Below, piece after piece: positions 37,678 through 46,266 of a DNA stretch of 64,000 nucleotides. The DNA lies in contig NZ_BJDH01000002.1 of NCBI RefSeq assembly GCF_005405005.1, positions 62,001-126,000 of the forward strand, written 5' to 3'. Under the pieces are notes generated by a model. That model did no database searches. It was not told the DNA's origin and worked only from the letters and a program-made list of their open reading frames with translations. Source of the stretch: Lactiplantibacillus daoliensis (GTDB lineage Bacteria > Bacillota > Bacilli > Lactobacillales > Lactobacillaceae). A program made the position numbers and the translations under genes. Position 1 is the first letter of the stretch. Every line of letters starts with the position of its first letter.

Positions 37678-38139
37678 ATGTCAGAGACCCAAACATCACT
37701 CATGAACCAGCAATTAGACGCCTTGCTTTACAACGAAACCAACTTGGTTGCGAATTTAGCCAATGCCAGTGCCTTAATTAACAGTACATACACCGACCTG
37801 AACTGGGCTGGCTTTTATCTCTATAGTTCCGAAACTAACTCGCTTGACCTTGGCCCATTCCAAGGCAAAGTTGCTTGCATGCACATTAAAGTTGGTGCTG
37901 GCGTGGTCGGCACTGCTTTTGCAGATCAACAAATCCATCGCGTTGCCAACGTCCATGAATTTCCTGGTCACATCGCCTGCGACAGCGCCAGCAATGCTGA
38001 AATTGTCGTTCCCCTAACCAAGGATGGCCGCAAAATTGGTGTCATGGATATTGACTCCCCTTCTTTAGATCGTTTCACGGCCGAAAACGAGTTGGAATTA
38101 GCCGAATTCGCGAAGATCCTCGTGCAACACATTGACTAA
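37678..38139 (+). CDS. Free-methionine-(R)-sulfoxide reductase (GAF domain)
   Basis: A 153-residue stand-alone GAF domain of the fRMsr (MsrC/YebR) type, which reduces free methionine-R-sulfoxide. The conserved cysteines are present: GKVACMHIKVGAGVVG and GHIACDSASNAEIVVPL. ATG is preceded by AGGAGG. Its stop codon overlaps the -35 box of the rpsD promoter, so the two are adjacent but separately initiated. Confidence 0.9.
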   Translation: MSETQTSLMNQQLDALLYNETNLVANLANASALINSTYTDLNWAGFYLYSSETNSLDLGPFQGKVACMHIKVGAGVVGTAFADQQIHRVANVHEFPGHIACDSASNAEIVVPLTKDGRKIGVMDIDSPSLDRFTAENELELAEFAKILVQHID

Positions 38140-38160
38140 AGTAAGTCAACATGCTATGCT
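38132..38160 (+). promoter_or_regulatory. rpsD promoter
   Basis: TTGACT (38132-38137), 17 bases, TATGCT (38155-38160) with an upstream TG (extended -10). The -35 overlaps the stop codon of the preceding gene. Confidence 0.8.
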
Positions 38161-38166
38161 ACTCTT

Positions 38167-38339
38167 TGTGTAAAATAATGCAGCAGTGAGTGGGTAAGCT
38201 CGTCAACAGATTGGTGCCATATTTTTGGTCAGTTAGTAACCTGCGGCTGCAATGGCGAAAACTGCAGTTCAATCTGAACGAATATCGAACTCACATCGGA
38301 TTATTTTACTCCAACTAAAATTATTGGAGGAAACAATAT
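38167..38339 (+). promoter_or_regulatory. rpsD 5' leader, probable S4 autoregulatory RNA
   Basis: About 170 untranslated bases lie between the rpsD promoter and start. Firmicute rpsD mRNAs carry a leader bound by S4 protein; length and position fit. I did not derive its structure in full. A GGAGG sits 8 bases before the ATG. Confidence 0.6.
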
Positions 38340-38948
38340 ATGTCTCGTTATACAGGTCCAAGTTGGAAGATCTCCCGTCGTTTGGGAATGTCTCTTTCAG
38401 GTACTGGTAAAGAATTAGCTCGTCGTCCTTATGCTCCTGGTGATCATGGTCAAGGTCGTCACTCAAAGCTTTCTGAATACGGTACTCAATTACGTGAAAA
38501 GCAAAAGTTACGGATGATGTACGGTTTAACTGAACGTCAATTCGCTAACTTATTTATCAAAGCTGGTAAAATCCGCGAAGGTAAGCATGGTGTTAACTTC
38601 ATGATCTTACTCGAACGTCGTTTAGACAACATGGTTTACCGTTTAGGTTTGGCTACGACTCGTCGTCAAGCTCGTCAATTAGTTAACCATGGTCACATCA
38701 CTGTTGATGGCAAACGTGTCGATATTCCTTCATACGAAGTTCAAGTTGGCCAAGTTGTCTCAGTTCGTGAAAAGTCTAAGAAATTAGTCGTAATCACTGG
38801 CGCTGTTGAAGCCGTTGTGTCACGTCCTAACTTCGTTCAATTCGATGCTGATAAGCTTGAAGGTTCATTAACTCGCTTACCACAACGTGAAGAACTTGAA
38901 GCAGACATCGACGAATCACTTATCGTTGAATACTACAACAAACTTTAA
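38340..38948 (+). CDS. rpsD: 30S ribosomal protein S4
   Basis: S4 nucleates assembly of the 30S subunit body and binds 16S rRNA. The 202-residue protein has the Firmicute N-terminus [16 protein letters not shown], the [13 protein letters not shown] segment and an S4 RNA-binding domain ([25 protein letters not shown]). Codon use is markedly biased to a few codons (CGT, GGT, GAA), as expected of a highly expressed gene. A terminator follows directly. Confidence 0.99.
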   Translation: MSRYTGPSWKISRRLGMSLSGTGKELARRPYAPGDHGQGRHSKLSEYGTQLREKQKLRMMYGLTERQFANLFIKAGKIREGKHGVNFMILLERRLDNMVYRLGLATTRRQARQLVNHGHITVDGKRVDIPSYEVQVGQVVSVREKSKKLVVITGAVEAVVSRPNFVQFDADKLEGSLTRLPQREELEADIDESLIVEYYNKL

Positions 38949-38960
38949 TTTCCAGTTATC

Positions 38961-38992
38961 AAAAACACGTCGCATTTGCGGCGTGTTTTTTT
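38961..38992 (+). terminator. rpsD terminator
   Basis: An 11-bp stem with one wobble (38963-38973 / 38978-38988), 4-nt loop, then a T-run. Confidence 0.93.
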
Positions 38993-39035
38993 GTCTTTCG
39001 AAACTTGCTGGATTGTGCTTCAGTTGCCGCCTGCC

Positions 39036-39177
39036 GGGCAAGAAAATTTAGAGCTGGAACATGGTAGCGCGTTTTCGAGCCAAAATGTGGTCTCGAAAGC
39101 CACGCTTGGCCCAAACCGCCGGTAACCCACTGCCAGCTAAGGCCAGCTTCACCACTGAGCCCTAAATTTTCCCGCCC
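39036..39177 (+). repeat. Structured intergenic repeat, copy 2
   Basis: A 20-bp outer helix with three A-C mismatches (39036-39055 / 39158-39177) encloses a 9-bp hairpin (39071-39079 / 39092-39100) with the 12-nt loop CCAAAATGTGGT and a second, less perfect hairpin (about 39105-39147). Shared blocks with copy 1 (minus strand) include GCTGGAAC, GCCAAA, CTTGG, CTAAG-CCA and CTGAGC, in the same order. Confidence 0.85.
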
Positions 39178-39218
39178 TCTCGTCTCGCTCTGTATCAACC
39201 CAAGCAATTTAACATATC

Positions 39219-39827
39219 TTATTTCAAGGCTGCCATGATTGGCTCGTAAATTGGCAATAGTATTTTCATTGTTGTTTGAATATAAGTTAATTGGGCCACA
39301 TCATCTGCTAGTAACGGTGAATCCAATTTAATTGCGCGACCCACGACCAATTCACTGTGCTTGTATTGGCCAAACTTTTTAATTGCCGCCATCACATTCG
39401 CCGGTGTTGCCAGTTGCGTCTCGGCCGTACTGTGGTCATTGCTGATGACATAGTCGGCCGGCAACTGACCAAACAACTTCTGTAGGTTGGCTGGTGAAAC
39501 AGCGGCTTGAACTTTGGCCTTTCTCTCATCTAAAATATCAAAGTAACAAAACAACCGATCCGGCCACAAGCCTAATTCAAAATGTGGTAACCCTTTATAA
39601 CTTCGCTTATCTTCACTAAACGCGACCCAAGTATCGACTGGCGGATTCTTGAAACGGCGTAAATGCTTGGCAATATGTGGATAAAATGTTTGGCCGTCTG
39701 CTTGGAGTGTCGCTAATAACTCGGGCGTAATGGCCTCGAACTTTGGATCAATCACCGTTTTGATTTGCGCCATGCGTCCTGCCAAGGTGGGATCATTGAA
39801 TAAGTTAAAGTCTGATTTTGTAAACAC
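39219..39827 (-). CDS. UPF0637/DUF1054 protein (YktB-like)
   Basis: A 202-residue protein of the UPF0637 family of Firmicutes, of unknown function. Recognised by TKSDFNLFNDPTLAGRM at the N-terminus, PHIAKHLRRFKNPPVDTWVAFS and HFELGLWPDRLFCYFD. GTG at 39827 was preferred because an AGGGA site precedes it; the upstream in-frame ATG (39854) has no ribosome site. It is convergent with rpsD. Confidence 0.82.
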   Translation of the reverse strand: MFTKSDFNLFNDPTLAGRMAQIKTVIDPKFEAITPELLATLQADGQTFYPHIAKHLRRFKNPPVDTWVAFSEDKRSYKGLPHFELGLWPDRLFCYFDILDERKAKVQAAVSPANLQKLFGQLPADYVISNDHSTAETQLATPANVMAAIKKFGQYKHSELVVGRAIKLDSPLLADDVAQLTYIQTTMKILLPIYEPIMAALK

Positions 39828-39908
39828 AGCTTTCCCTGCTTTCGTTTTTCGCATTTAAGTCTGTAACATGCTACAATTATATGATAATCAGAGAAAGGAT
39901 GTTTGACA

Positions 39909-40367
39909 ATGGCTGACAAAGAAATGCAACCCGTTGATCGGATTCAAAGCGCGATGCATGGGACTCCGCAACTTCATCCAGATGAACAGAATAAATATCT
40001 TGGCACATTTCGCGAACGTGTTGAAGTTGCGGTCACTGTCTACCAAATCAAGCGCCATCACTATGTGGACCAACTCAACCTGGCCTTTTCCGAACACCCG
40101 GATTACCGCTTATATATTAATGGCAATCTTGATCAAGACATACTCGGTCCCTACCTGCAGGCTGCTGCCAAAGCCAATATTCAATTCACCATTAAAACCG
40201 ATGATATCTATCGGACTGGTGATGACAATTACGCACTGGTTTTTACAGCAGCCGCCGCCATCAATCGCGATGTGATTGATATCGATCAACGATACCCGCT
40301 AGAATCTAAAACACAAGCCACACCAAAAACAACTGGCTTGTTCGGCAAATTAAAAAAATTATTCTAA
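39909..40367 (+). CDS. YueI-family protein (DUF1694)
   Basis: A 152-residue protein matching the YueI family: YLGTFRERVEVAVTVYQIK near residue 35, followed by a short alpha/beta domain with an AAAKANIQFTIKTDD segment, and a Lys-rich C-terminal tail (FGKLKKLF). Function is unknown. ATG 39909 was taken over TTG 39903 because AAAGGA is 9 bases from the ATG. It stands between two minus-strand genes. Confidence 0.8.
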   Translation: MADKEMQPVDRIQSAMHGTPQLHPDEQNKYLGTFRERVEVAVTVYQIKRHHYVDQLNLAFSEHPDYRLYINGNLDQDILGPYLQAAAKANIQFTIKTDDIYRTGDDNYALVFTAAAAINRDVIDIDQRYPLESKTQATPKTTGLFGKLKKLF

Positions 40368-40371
40368 ATTA

Positions 40372-40411
40372 AATGCGCTAGCCGACCAATCGAGTCCGCT
40401 AACGCATTTTT
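40372..40411. terminator. Bidirectional terminator between yueI-type gene and gshF
   Basis: AAATGCG-TAGC paired with GCTA-CGCATTT, with A/T runs on both sides; it serves both convergent genes. Confidence 0.82.
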
Positions 40412-40413
40412 AG

Positions 40414-42666
40414 TTAAATTTCTGGAAATAATGTTTCTAATAATTGAGCCGCCACTGGCTGTGCCTGCCCAAAGGTTGGAAAAACATGTGGATATAAGAA
40501 TGGTGCCGCATGAATACCTAGATACACCGCCATTTCTGGATGTTCTGGGGTGAATTCCGCATATAAATTAGGAATCATCACATCAAAACCCGCGACCTTT
40601 AACTTTAAATCAGCTGCCAACTGCTCGACAGCATCAATGTATGAATGATGCATATCGTCAGTGGCATCCAAAACGTCGGCCCCATTGCCAAAGGTAGCAT
40701 CTTCACGCAAGAGAATCTGGGTTCCACGACTGACAACCGAATCTAATGCTAGGTGATACGATTTGAGCCGATAACGTTCAACCGTGCCCAACTTCAATTC
40801 AGATTGCGGATAGTCGAAGGCCGTTCCGCGTAACGGACGCGCATTCTTACGATCCAGCAAAGCTTGAACCGTCGTACGCCCATCACCAACAATATTAGCG
40901 GGCAAGCGTTCGATAACTGCTTTGACACGGCCATCAATCACTAAGAACCGATAGCTGGATGCCACAATCAATTCCTCGGCCATTACTGAGTTCGTCTGCT
41001 CGAACAACTGCCGGACCACTTGTTCGAATAATGCTCGCTCCGGCATAATCCGAAAAGCAACCACTGCCCTAGTGGTCTCGGTGCCTTTCAACACGATTCC
41101 CCCACCGGCTGCATAACGATCGTAATCATCAATCAATTGATTGGCCGACCGATAAGTTTGCGACGCTGGGACTTGAACCCCATGTTCAGCCATAATTTGC
41201 TTGGCTGCCGCTTTATGCGCGAGCACCGTCGTCAATGCCTGAGGATTTAAATCCGTCCCACTGCCATTAACGACTAACTGGGCAGTGCCGTTGTGCGTCA
41301 ATCGCATAATTGAGGCTTGGGCATCAACCACATCCACTTTAATTCCCCGCGCTAATGCTTCCTGCGCAAGTAGCTGGCTTGACAAGCTCACTGACGTAAA
41401 ACCTGGTAACTGAGCTGGTTGGGCTTGAGCGGTTGTTTGAGCGGCCTTGGCTTGCGCGATTGCCCAGGCTAACGTATCCGCTTGCATCGCTACTTTGGCA
41501 CTCGGTGTTTGTTTCGGATCAGTCACCCGCGTCTTCAAATGCGCTAACAAGACCTGATCACTCGCTGGCAACCCGTTGGCTTTAACAAAATCACCTAACG
41601 CCGTCAAGACTTGTTCTGCTGGCGTGGCTTGGACACTCGCCGTCGTCGGATTTTCCGTCGTTACTTGAGCGGTCAACTGCTCAGCTTGGGCATTCACCTG
41701 ACTGACCATGGCGGTCGGCAAAGCTGGCATCATCACAAAATAACTAGCAAGTAGCCGAATAAATTCAACCGCGTTTTTATCAACGCCAGTCGCGCTAGTC
41801 GGATCCAAATCTAAGCCACAATACTCTAAATAATAAACCCCTTGGCGGCCAAGTGTTGTCAGCTCACCAGTACTTCTGAAACGAACAGGACCAGCAAAAT
41901 CACTGACCGTTTCGAGCTTTTTCGCCCGAACATCCGCTTGTAACTTGGCCACATAGCGGTCAATGGACGTGTAGTCCCCTTCAACACTATTTTTGCGTCC
42001 CGCTGGGCTATGAACGCTCGTGCGTTGCCGCTTTGACGTCTTATCAGCAACCGCTAATGTTGGGGTCGCACCAAACAAGTATTGAATTAACCAATTCATC
42101 CGGACGAAGCCTTGGGCGACTTTCAAATAAATAGCATTGCGAAAATCGACATAGCTTGAATACTGTTGATGAAAAGTTTCGGCATATAAGCGGGTGAATA
42201 ATTGTTCATTAAAACTTAGATTAACATGCACACCCGTCGTCATTAATTTTTCGATTGGGACCCGTTTCAACTGTTGTTGACGTCGTTTGAACCCAACTTC
42301 GTCATCTTCCGCTAACGGAATTTCAGCTAAATCGGTTGGCAATACTGGCGCACTCGATAACGGCCATAAATACTCATCCGCAGGCAAGGCGCGGCGAGCA
42401 GTTGTATTTAATCCTTCTAAATATGACATCAGTGCCGACAAGTCGGCCATCGCTGGGGTCGTTAATTTTAATTGGGTCTGGGCAAACGTACTGTGAATCT
42501 GGTGATTCTGTTGTCGCGTACCAAAGACTCGTGGATACGGCTGTTTAGAAAGGCCACCCTGTGCATTCACTCGTTGCATCGTTACTTCTAGTCCGAGATT
42601 TGACTGACCGACTAGCGGTACTAATTGGTACTGCATAATTGCTTTTCCAACTGCATCGACTTCCAT
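40414..42666 (-). CDS. gshF: Bifunctional glutamate-cysteine ligase / glutathione synthetase
   Basis: GshF makes glutathione from Glu, Cys and Gly in one protein. The N-terminal half is a gamma-glutamylcysteine-ligase domain (LGLEVTMQRVN, TTGVHVNLSFNE, and RFRSTGELTT). The C-terminal part (about 480-750) is an ATP-grasp domain (AAGGGIVLKGTETTRAVVAFRI, ELIVASSYRFLVIDGRVKAVIER, FDVMIPNL). An Ala/Gln-rich stretch (about 340-420) joins them. At 750 residues it has the usual length. ATG 42666 (MEVDAVGK) has AAGGATGG about 8 bases upstream; the ATG at 42678 overlaps that site. It stands alone. Confidence 0.95.
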   Translation of the reverse strand: MEVDAVGKAIMQYQLVPLVGQSNLGLEVTMQRVNAQGGLSKQPYPRVFGTRQQNHQIHSTFAQTQLKLTTPAMADLSALMSYLEGLNTTARRALPADEYLWPLSSAPVLPTDLAEIPLAEDDEVGFKRRQQQLKRVPIEKLMTTGVHVNLSFNEQLFTRLYAETFHQQYSSYVDFRNAIYLKVAQGFVRMNWLIQYLFGATPTLAVADKTSKRQRTSVHSPAGRKNSVEGDYTSIDRYVAKLQADVRAKKLETVSDFAGPVRFRSTGELTTLGRQGVYYLEYCGLDLDPTSATGVDKNAVEFIRLLASYFVMMPALPTAMVSQVNAQAEQLTAQVTTENPTTASVQATPAEQVLTALGDFVKANGLPASDQVLLAHLKTRVTDPKQTPSAKVAMQADTLAWAIAQAKAAQTTAQAQPAQLPGFTSVSLSSQLLAQEALARGIKVDVVDAQASIMRLTHNGTAQLVVNGSGTDLNPQALTTVLAHKAAAKQIMAEHGVQVPASQTYRSANQLIDDYDRYAAGGGIVLKGTETTRAVVAFRIMPERALFEQVVRQLFEQTNSVMAEELIVASSYRFLVIDGRVKAVIERLPANIVGDGRTTVQALLDRKNARPLRGTAFDYPQSELKLGTVERYRLKSYHLALDSVVSRGTQILLREDATFGNGADVLDATDDMHHSYIDAVEQLAADLKLKVAGFDVMIPNLYAEFTPEHPEMAVYLGIHAAPFLYPHVFPTFGQAQPVAAQLLETLFPEI

Positions 42667-42764
42667 ATTTTTATCCATCCTTATTATCTTGATAATTTCG
42701 TTGTATCATACGGCGCGTCATCGGTCAACATTGAAGCCAATCAATCGGCGCTGACGTCGGTGAA

Positions 42765-42773
42765 TGCTATAAT
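42765..42773 (+). promoter_or_regulatory. rarA promoter (extended -10)
   Basis: TG-C-TATAAT 34 bases before the start codon; no clear -35. Confidence 0.65.
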
Positions 42774-42806
42774 AATTAAGACTAGTTTTTTTGTAAGGAG
42801 GTTACT

Positions 42807-44087
42807 ATGCAACAACCATTAGCCTATCGTATGCGTCCTAAAACAATTGAAGAAGTTGTTGGACAACAGCACTTAGTTGGCCCCGGTAAAATCATTGCCA
42901 GAATGGTGAAGGCCAAGCGCTTATCTTCAATGATTTTATATGGCCCACCGGGTACTGGTAAAACCAGTATTGCCAGCGCCATTGCGGGTTCGACTAAATA
43001 TGCGTTTCGCATGTTAAACGCCGCAACCGATAGCAAAAAACAACTGCAAATCGTAGCTGAAGAAGCTAAAATGAGCGGTACCGTTATCCTGTTATTGGAT
43101 GAAATCCATCGTTTAGATAAGACGAAACAAGACTTTCTGTTACCCCATTTGGAAAGTGGCCGCATTATTTTAATCGGAGCAACAACTGAAAATCCCTACA
43201 TCAGCATTAATCCTGCGATCCGTAGTCGGACGCAGATTTTTGAAGTCCACCCCCTTGGTCCTGACGACATTGAAGTCGCTATCAATCGCGCGTTAACGGA
43301 CGATGAACACGGTCTCGGTCAATATCAGGTTGAACTAGAACCGGCTGCCATGCACCATTTATGCACAGCAACCAATGGTGACTTACGAAGTGCCTTGAAT
43401 GGATTGGAGCTAGCGGTGCTCTCTACAACCGACGACGCCAAAACTGGCATCACCATTACGCAATCAATTATCGAGGAATGCCTGCAGAAAAAGGCGCTCT
43501 CCGCCGACAAAGACGGTGATGCGCATTACGACGTCATTTCCGCGTTTCAAAAATCCATTCGTGGCTCTGATGCCAACGCTGCCCTTCATTACATGGCGCG
43601 TTTGGTCGAAGCCGGTGACCTCAAAAGTATCATGCGCCGGCTGATGGTCATTGCTTATGAAGACGTTGGTTTGGCCAATCCAGCCGCCTGTGAACACACC
43701 GTTGCGGCGTGTCAGGCTGCCGATCAATTAGGGTTACCAGAAGCCCGAATACCACTAGCTAATGCAGTCATCGAACTCGCGTTATCGCCAAAATCAAATT
43801 CAGCCATGGCTGCGATTGATGGCGCTTTGGATAAAGTTCGTAGCGGACATTTTGGGGATATTCCCGCTGATCTAAAGGACGCTCACTATTCAGGCGCCGC
43901 AAAACTGGGGCACGGTGTCGGCTATGTCTACCCACATGACCATCCTGGTGATTGGGTCGCTCAACAATATCTGCCAGACTCAATTAAAAGCGCCAAGTAT
44001 TACCAGCCTAAGGCCAATGGTCGCTATGAAACTGCGCTTGGTGAGCAATATAAAAAATTATTAAAGGCAAACCAAAGTAACCGTTAA
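42807..44087 (+). CDS. rarA: Replication-associated recombination protein RarA
   Basis: RarA (MgsA) is an AAA+ ATPase of the clamp-loader type acting at stalled forks. The 426 residues include YGPPGTGKTSIASAIAG (Walker A), ILLLDEIHRLDK (Walker B), and GATTENPYISINPAIRSRTQIF (sensor 1 and arginine region). The C-terminal tetramerisation part contains AFQKSIRGSDANAALHYMARL and PKSNSAMAAIDGAL. RBS AAGGAGG. Monocistronic; no terminator was recognised before the next promoter. Confidence 0.95.
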   Translation: MQQPLAYRMRPKTIEEVVGQQHLVGPGKIIARMVKAKRLSSMILYGPPGTGKTSIASAIAGSTKYAFRMLNAATDSKKQLQIVAEEAKMSGTVILLLDEIHRLDKTKQDFLLPHLESGRIILIGATTENPYISINPAIRSRTQIFEVHPLGPDDIEVAINRALTDDEHGLGQYQVELEPAAMHHLCTATNGDLRSALNGLELAVLSTTDDAKTGITITQSIIEECLQKKALSADKDGDAHYDVISAFQKSIRGSDANAALHYMARLVEAGDLKSIMRRLMVIAYEDVGLANPAACEHTVAACQAADQLGLPEARIPLANAVIELALSPKSNSAMAAIDGALDKVRSGHFGDIPADLKDAHYSGAAKLGHGVGYVYPHDHPGDWVAQQYLPDSIKSAKYYQPKANGRYETALGEQYKKLLKANQSNR

Positions 44088-44110
44088 CATCCTTACCATC
44101 AGTACAATCG

Positions 44111-44139
44111 TTGCAACTTTTATTTTAATATGCTAGACT
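44111..44139 (+). promoter_or_regulatory. Promoter of the Lacto-usp RNA
   Basis: TTGCAA (44111-44116), 17 bases, TAGACT (44134-44139) preceded by TG (extended -10). The start would be near 44147. Confidence 0.8.
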
Positions 44140-44146
44140 AATAGTC

Positions 44147-44337
44147 GAAATTACTAAGGTGTGCGCATTGCTCTAAACAAAGTGTTGCCGAACAATTAAT
44201 ACTACTTTGGGACTGTCTTTAGGTAGCCATCATAACATGCCTTATCATTTGGTAGTTAGGAGGCTATACAGCCGGTCCCACCTGCCTTGAAGCGGGTCAA
44301 TACTGAAGGGCGACTAACGGCACTACTAGTTTTTTTC
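44147..44337 (+). ncRNA. Lacto-usp RNA, possible 6S RNA
   Basis: About 190 bases lie between a good promoter and a T-run at 44330-44337. The ends can pair (ACTA...GTGC with GCAC...TAGT), leaving a large interior as in 6S RNA. Established knowledge: the Lacto-usp motif occurs only in lactic acid bacteria, upstream of operons with a small hypothetical gene and a usp gene, and has been suggested to be their 6S RNA. Exactly that gene order follows here. I assigned it by context and size, not by a covariance model. Confidence 0.6.
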
Positions 44338-44353
44338 GGAAGGTTACTTCCGT

Positions 44354-44380
44354 GGGTCAGGACTTGTCCTGGCCCTTTTT
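44354..44380 (+). terminator. Terminator after the Lacto-usp RNA
   Basis: A 10-bp stem (GGGTCAGGAC / GTCCTGGCCC, one wobble) with a 2-nt loop and five Ts. Confidence 0.85.
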
Positions 44381-44390
44381 GTTTGACTGC

Positions 44391-44501
44391 AATTGAGGAC
44401 ATTTTGAGACCGACACAGCCAGTGGAAGCCTCAGTCTGCGCGAACACGTTACGACTATTCAAAAAAAGCGACAGCCGTTGTTGCAAATGTCCGAACCAAT
44501 T
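44391..44501. repeat. Long-range inverted repeat in the usp leader
   Basis: GGACATTT (44397-44404) and AAATGTCC (44485-44492) pair perfectly; AATTG (44391-44395) and CAATT (44497-44501) extend the helix across a small internal loop. The enclosed 80 bases have only weak local pairing. Position is between the RNA terminator and the small membrane gene. Confidence 0.5.
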
Positions 44502-44547
44502 CGATCTAAAAATTTAGATACAACAAACTTCACTAGGAGGTTCCAAC

Positions 44548-44823
44548 TTGATCACCCTACTTTTAATCGTCTATACCTTAATCGCCGCGTGGCTTGGTTA
44601 TTACTTAGTTACCCATCAAAATAAACAATTTCTCACTTTCGATCCCACCGAGTCGACAACCGTCCAACATGTTGCCCGCTATGGTGGTCGTTTAATGCTA
44701 CTGGTTGCAATCGGAAGCGCCATCACTATTTTCTATCAAAGTACCGTCGTGATCGCGTTGGTGCTTGCTAGCGGTTGCTTAATTATGATGGCAATTGGCT
44801 TACTTCTCATCAGTTTCATGTAA
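44548..44823 (+). CDS. Small membrane protein upstream of usp
   Basis: A 91-residue protein with three hydrophobic spans (about 3-22, 45-63 and 68-90) and a short polar loop (THQNKQFLTFDPTESTT). The family is unknown to me; it corresponds to the small hypothetical gene that habitually sits between the Lacto-usp RNA and usp in lactic acid bacteria. The TTG start has a strong AGGAGG 7 bases upstream, so it is a real gene. It precedes usp by 65 bases. Confidence 0.8.
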   Translation: MITLLLIVYTLIAAWLGYYLVTHQNKQFLTFDPTESTTVQHVARYGGRLMLLVAIGSAITIFYQSTVVIALVLASGCLIMMAIGLLLISFM

Positions 44824-44894
44824 ATTGAGAGAAAACGCTTTTTATTTTTTACGAAAACCTTTACAATATAGGTATAAAGTATTGAGGGGTGAGA

Positions 44895-45380
44895 ATGATG
44901 TTACAACAATACCAACACATCTTAGTTCCCGTAGATGGTTCTTACGAAGCGGAATTAGCATTTAAAAAGGCGGTCGCCGTTGCCAAACGAAACGGCCCCA
45001 AAGCGTCAGTTCATATGGTGCATGTCGTAGATACCCGTGCATTCCAGAACATCTCTAGTTTTGATACAACGATGGTTGAACAAGTCACCGATACTGCCCA
45101 AAAGACATTAGATAAATACGTCGAAGAAGCAAAGTCAGAAGGCTTAGACAACGTCGATTATTCTATCGAGTATGGTGCGCCAAAGACCATTATCGCACGC
45201 GATGTTCCTAAGGATTTAGGCATTGATTTGATTATGATCGGTGCGACTGGGTTGAATGCGGTTGAACGGCTCTTGATTGGTTCAGTCACAGAATATGTCA
45301 CTCGGATGGCAGTTTGTGATGTTCTCGTCGTTCGGACTGATTTGGAAAACAAACCAGCACCAAAACCTAAGAAGAAGTAA
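44895..45380 (+). CDS. Universal stress protein (UspA family)
   Basis: A 161-residue Usp domain. It begins HILVPVDGSYEAE and ends with the ATP-binding signature G-2x-G-9x-G-S (GATGLNAVERLLIGS) followed by VTRMAVCDVLVVR, so nucleotide binding is expected. A Lys-rich tail follows. ATG 44895 was taken; GTG 44889 lies inside the GAGGGG ribosome site and ATG 44898 is a close alternative. It is in the Lacto-usp operon. Confidence 0.92.
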   Translation: MMLQQYQHILVPVDGSYEAELAFKKAVAVAKRNGPKASVHMVHVVDTRAFQNISSFDTTMVEQVTDTAQKTLDKYVEEAKSEGLDNVDYSIEYGAPKTIIARDVPKDLGIDLIMIGATGLNAVERLLIGSVTEYVTRMAVCDVLVVRTDLENKPAPKPKKK

Positions 45381-45394
45381 TTAAATAGATTATA

Positions 45395-45453
45395 AAAGGA
45401 CATCATGACGATTTTCATTTTTGAAAATTTTGTCATGATGTCTTTTATTTTTG
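45395..45453. terminator. Bidirectional terminator after usp
   Basis: A 14-15 bp stem (AAAGGACATCATGAC / GTCATGATGTCTTTT) enclosing an AT-rich loop with its own small helix. It divides usp from the convergent lipoprotein gene. Confidence 0.88.
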
Positions 45454-45477
45454 CATTTTAAATCAATTTAACTGCTA

Positions 45478-46251
45478 CTAAGGCTTTTGTACGGTCCCAT
45501 CTGGATAGACTATCCAGTAATAGCCATCCGGATTCATAAACACCCAATTCCCATTATCTAGCTCTCTTATCGCTAAGGTGTTATAAGTATAACCACCGAA
45601 ATTATTAACCCAATTCACACTCTCACCCAAAATATTTTTTGCCTCTTGTTCAGTTAGCTCGTCGCTCTCATCATCAGTAGTCGTATCATCACTGCTGGTT
45701 GTATCGTCACTACTAGAGCTCTGATCATAATAACCCGTTACATTCTTGTTTTCCTTGGCCAATTTTGAATCACTCAAATTTTTGGAACTTGCTTTATCAT
45801 GTTTGAAGTTCGCATAGGCAAGCTTGTTTTTCTTATTCAAGTATTCAATGATACCGTCACCAAGCGTCCCTTGTGCTGGGATTTTCTCAAACAGCTGATT
45901 AACCGTTTTAGTTTGTTTAGGCTGAACAGTCAGAATTCCCTTCTTTTTAGAAAATGTTTTATCAACAGGTAATAAATAAATAAATTTGGACTTATCAAAT
46001 TTAATACCCTTTTGACTATTATTTGTCACTTTCATTGAGACAACATAAACAGGGTCTGCCTTCGAGTCCTGAGTCTCGTCCTGCTCAAGACTAAACGTAA
46101 AGTTAACCTTCTTTTTATCCGATTTACTTAAATCTTGGTAGTACACAGTCTTCGTTACAGCATTGTTCTTTGCTAAATGACCTTGAGTTAAACTACAACC
46201 CGACAGTAATAGTGCAATTCCAATTACCATGAAGCCCAAAACTTTTTTCAT
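45478..46251 (-). CDS. Lipoprotein of unknown function
   Basis: A 257-residue lipoprotein: MKKVLGFMVIGIALLLSGC with the lipobox Cys at 19. The middle (about 30-150) looks like the Ig-like DUF4352/DUF5067 fold (VSMKVTNNSQKGIKFDKSKF, LTVQPKQTKTVNQLFEKIP). An acidic Ser/Asp/Thr linker follows (about 175-195), and a short C-terminal domain with repeated aromatic-Gly turns (NPDGYYWIVYPDGT). It is the last gene of the zinc-ribbon operon and more AT-rich than the core genes around it. No function can be given. Confidence 0.75.
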   Translation of the reverse strand: MKKVLGFMVIGIALLLSGCSLTQGHLAKNNAVTKTVYYQDLSKSDKKKVNFTFSLEQDETQDSKADPVYVVSMKVTNNSQKGIKFDKSKFIYLLPVDKTFSKKKGILTVQPKQTKTVNQLFEKIPAQGTLGDGIIEYLNKKNKLAYANFKHDKASSKNLSDSKLAKENKNVTGYYDQSSSSDDTTSSDDTTTDDESDELTEQEAKNILGESVNWVNNFGGYTYNTLAIRELDNGNWVFMNPDGYYWIVYPDGTVQKP

Positions 46252-46266
46252 CTTTATTATTCCCCA

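Noticed and set aside
44287-44517. A 76-codon plus-strand frame over the Lacto-usp RNA end
   Set aside because: It runs through the RNA 3' end, its T-run and the following terminator.
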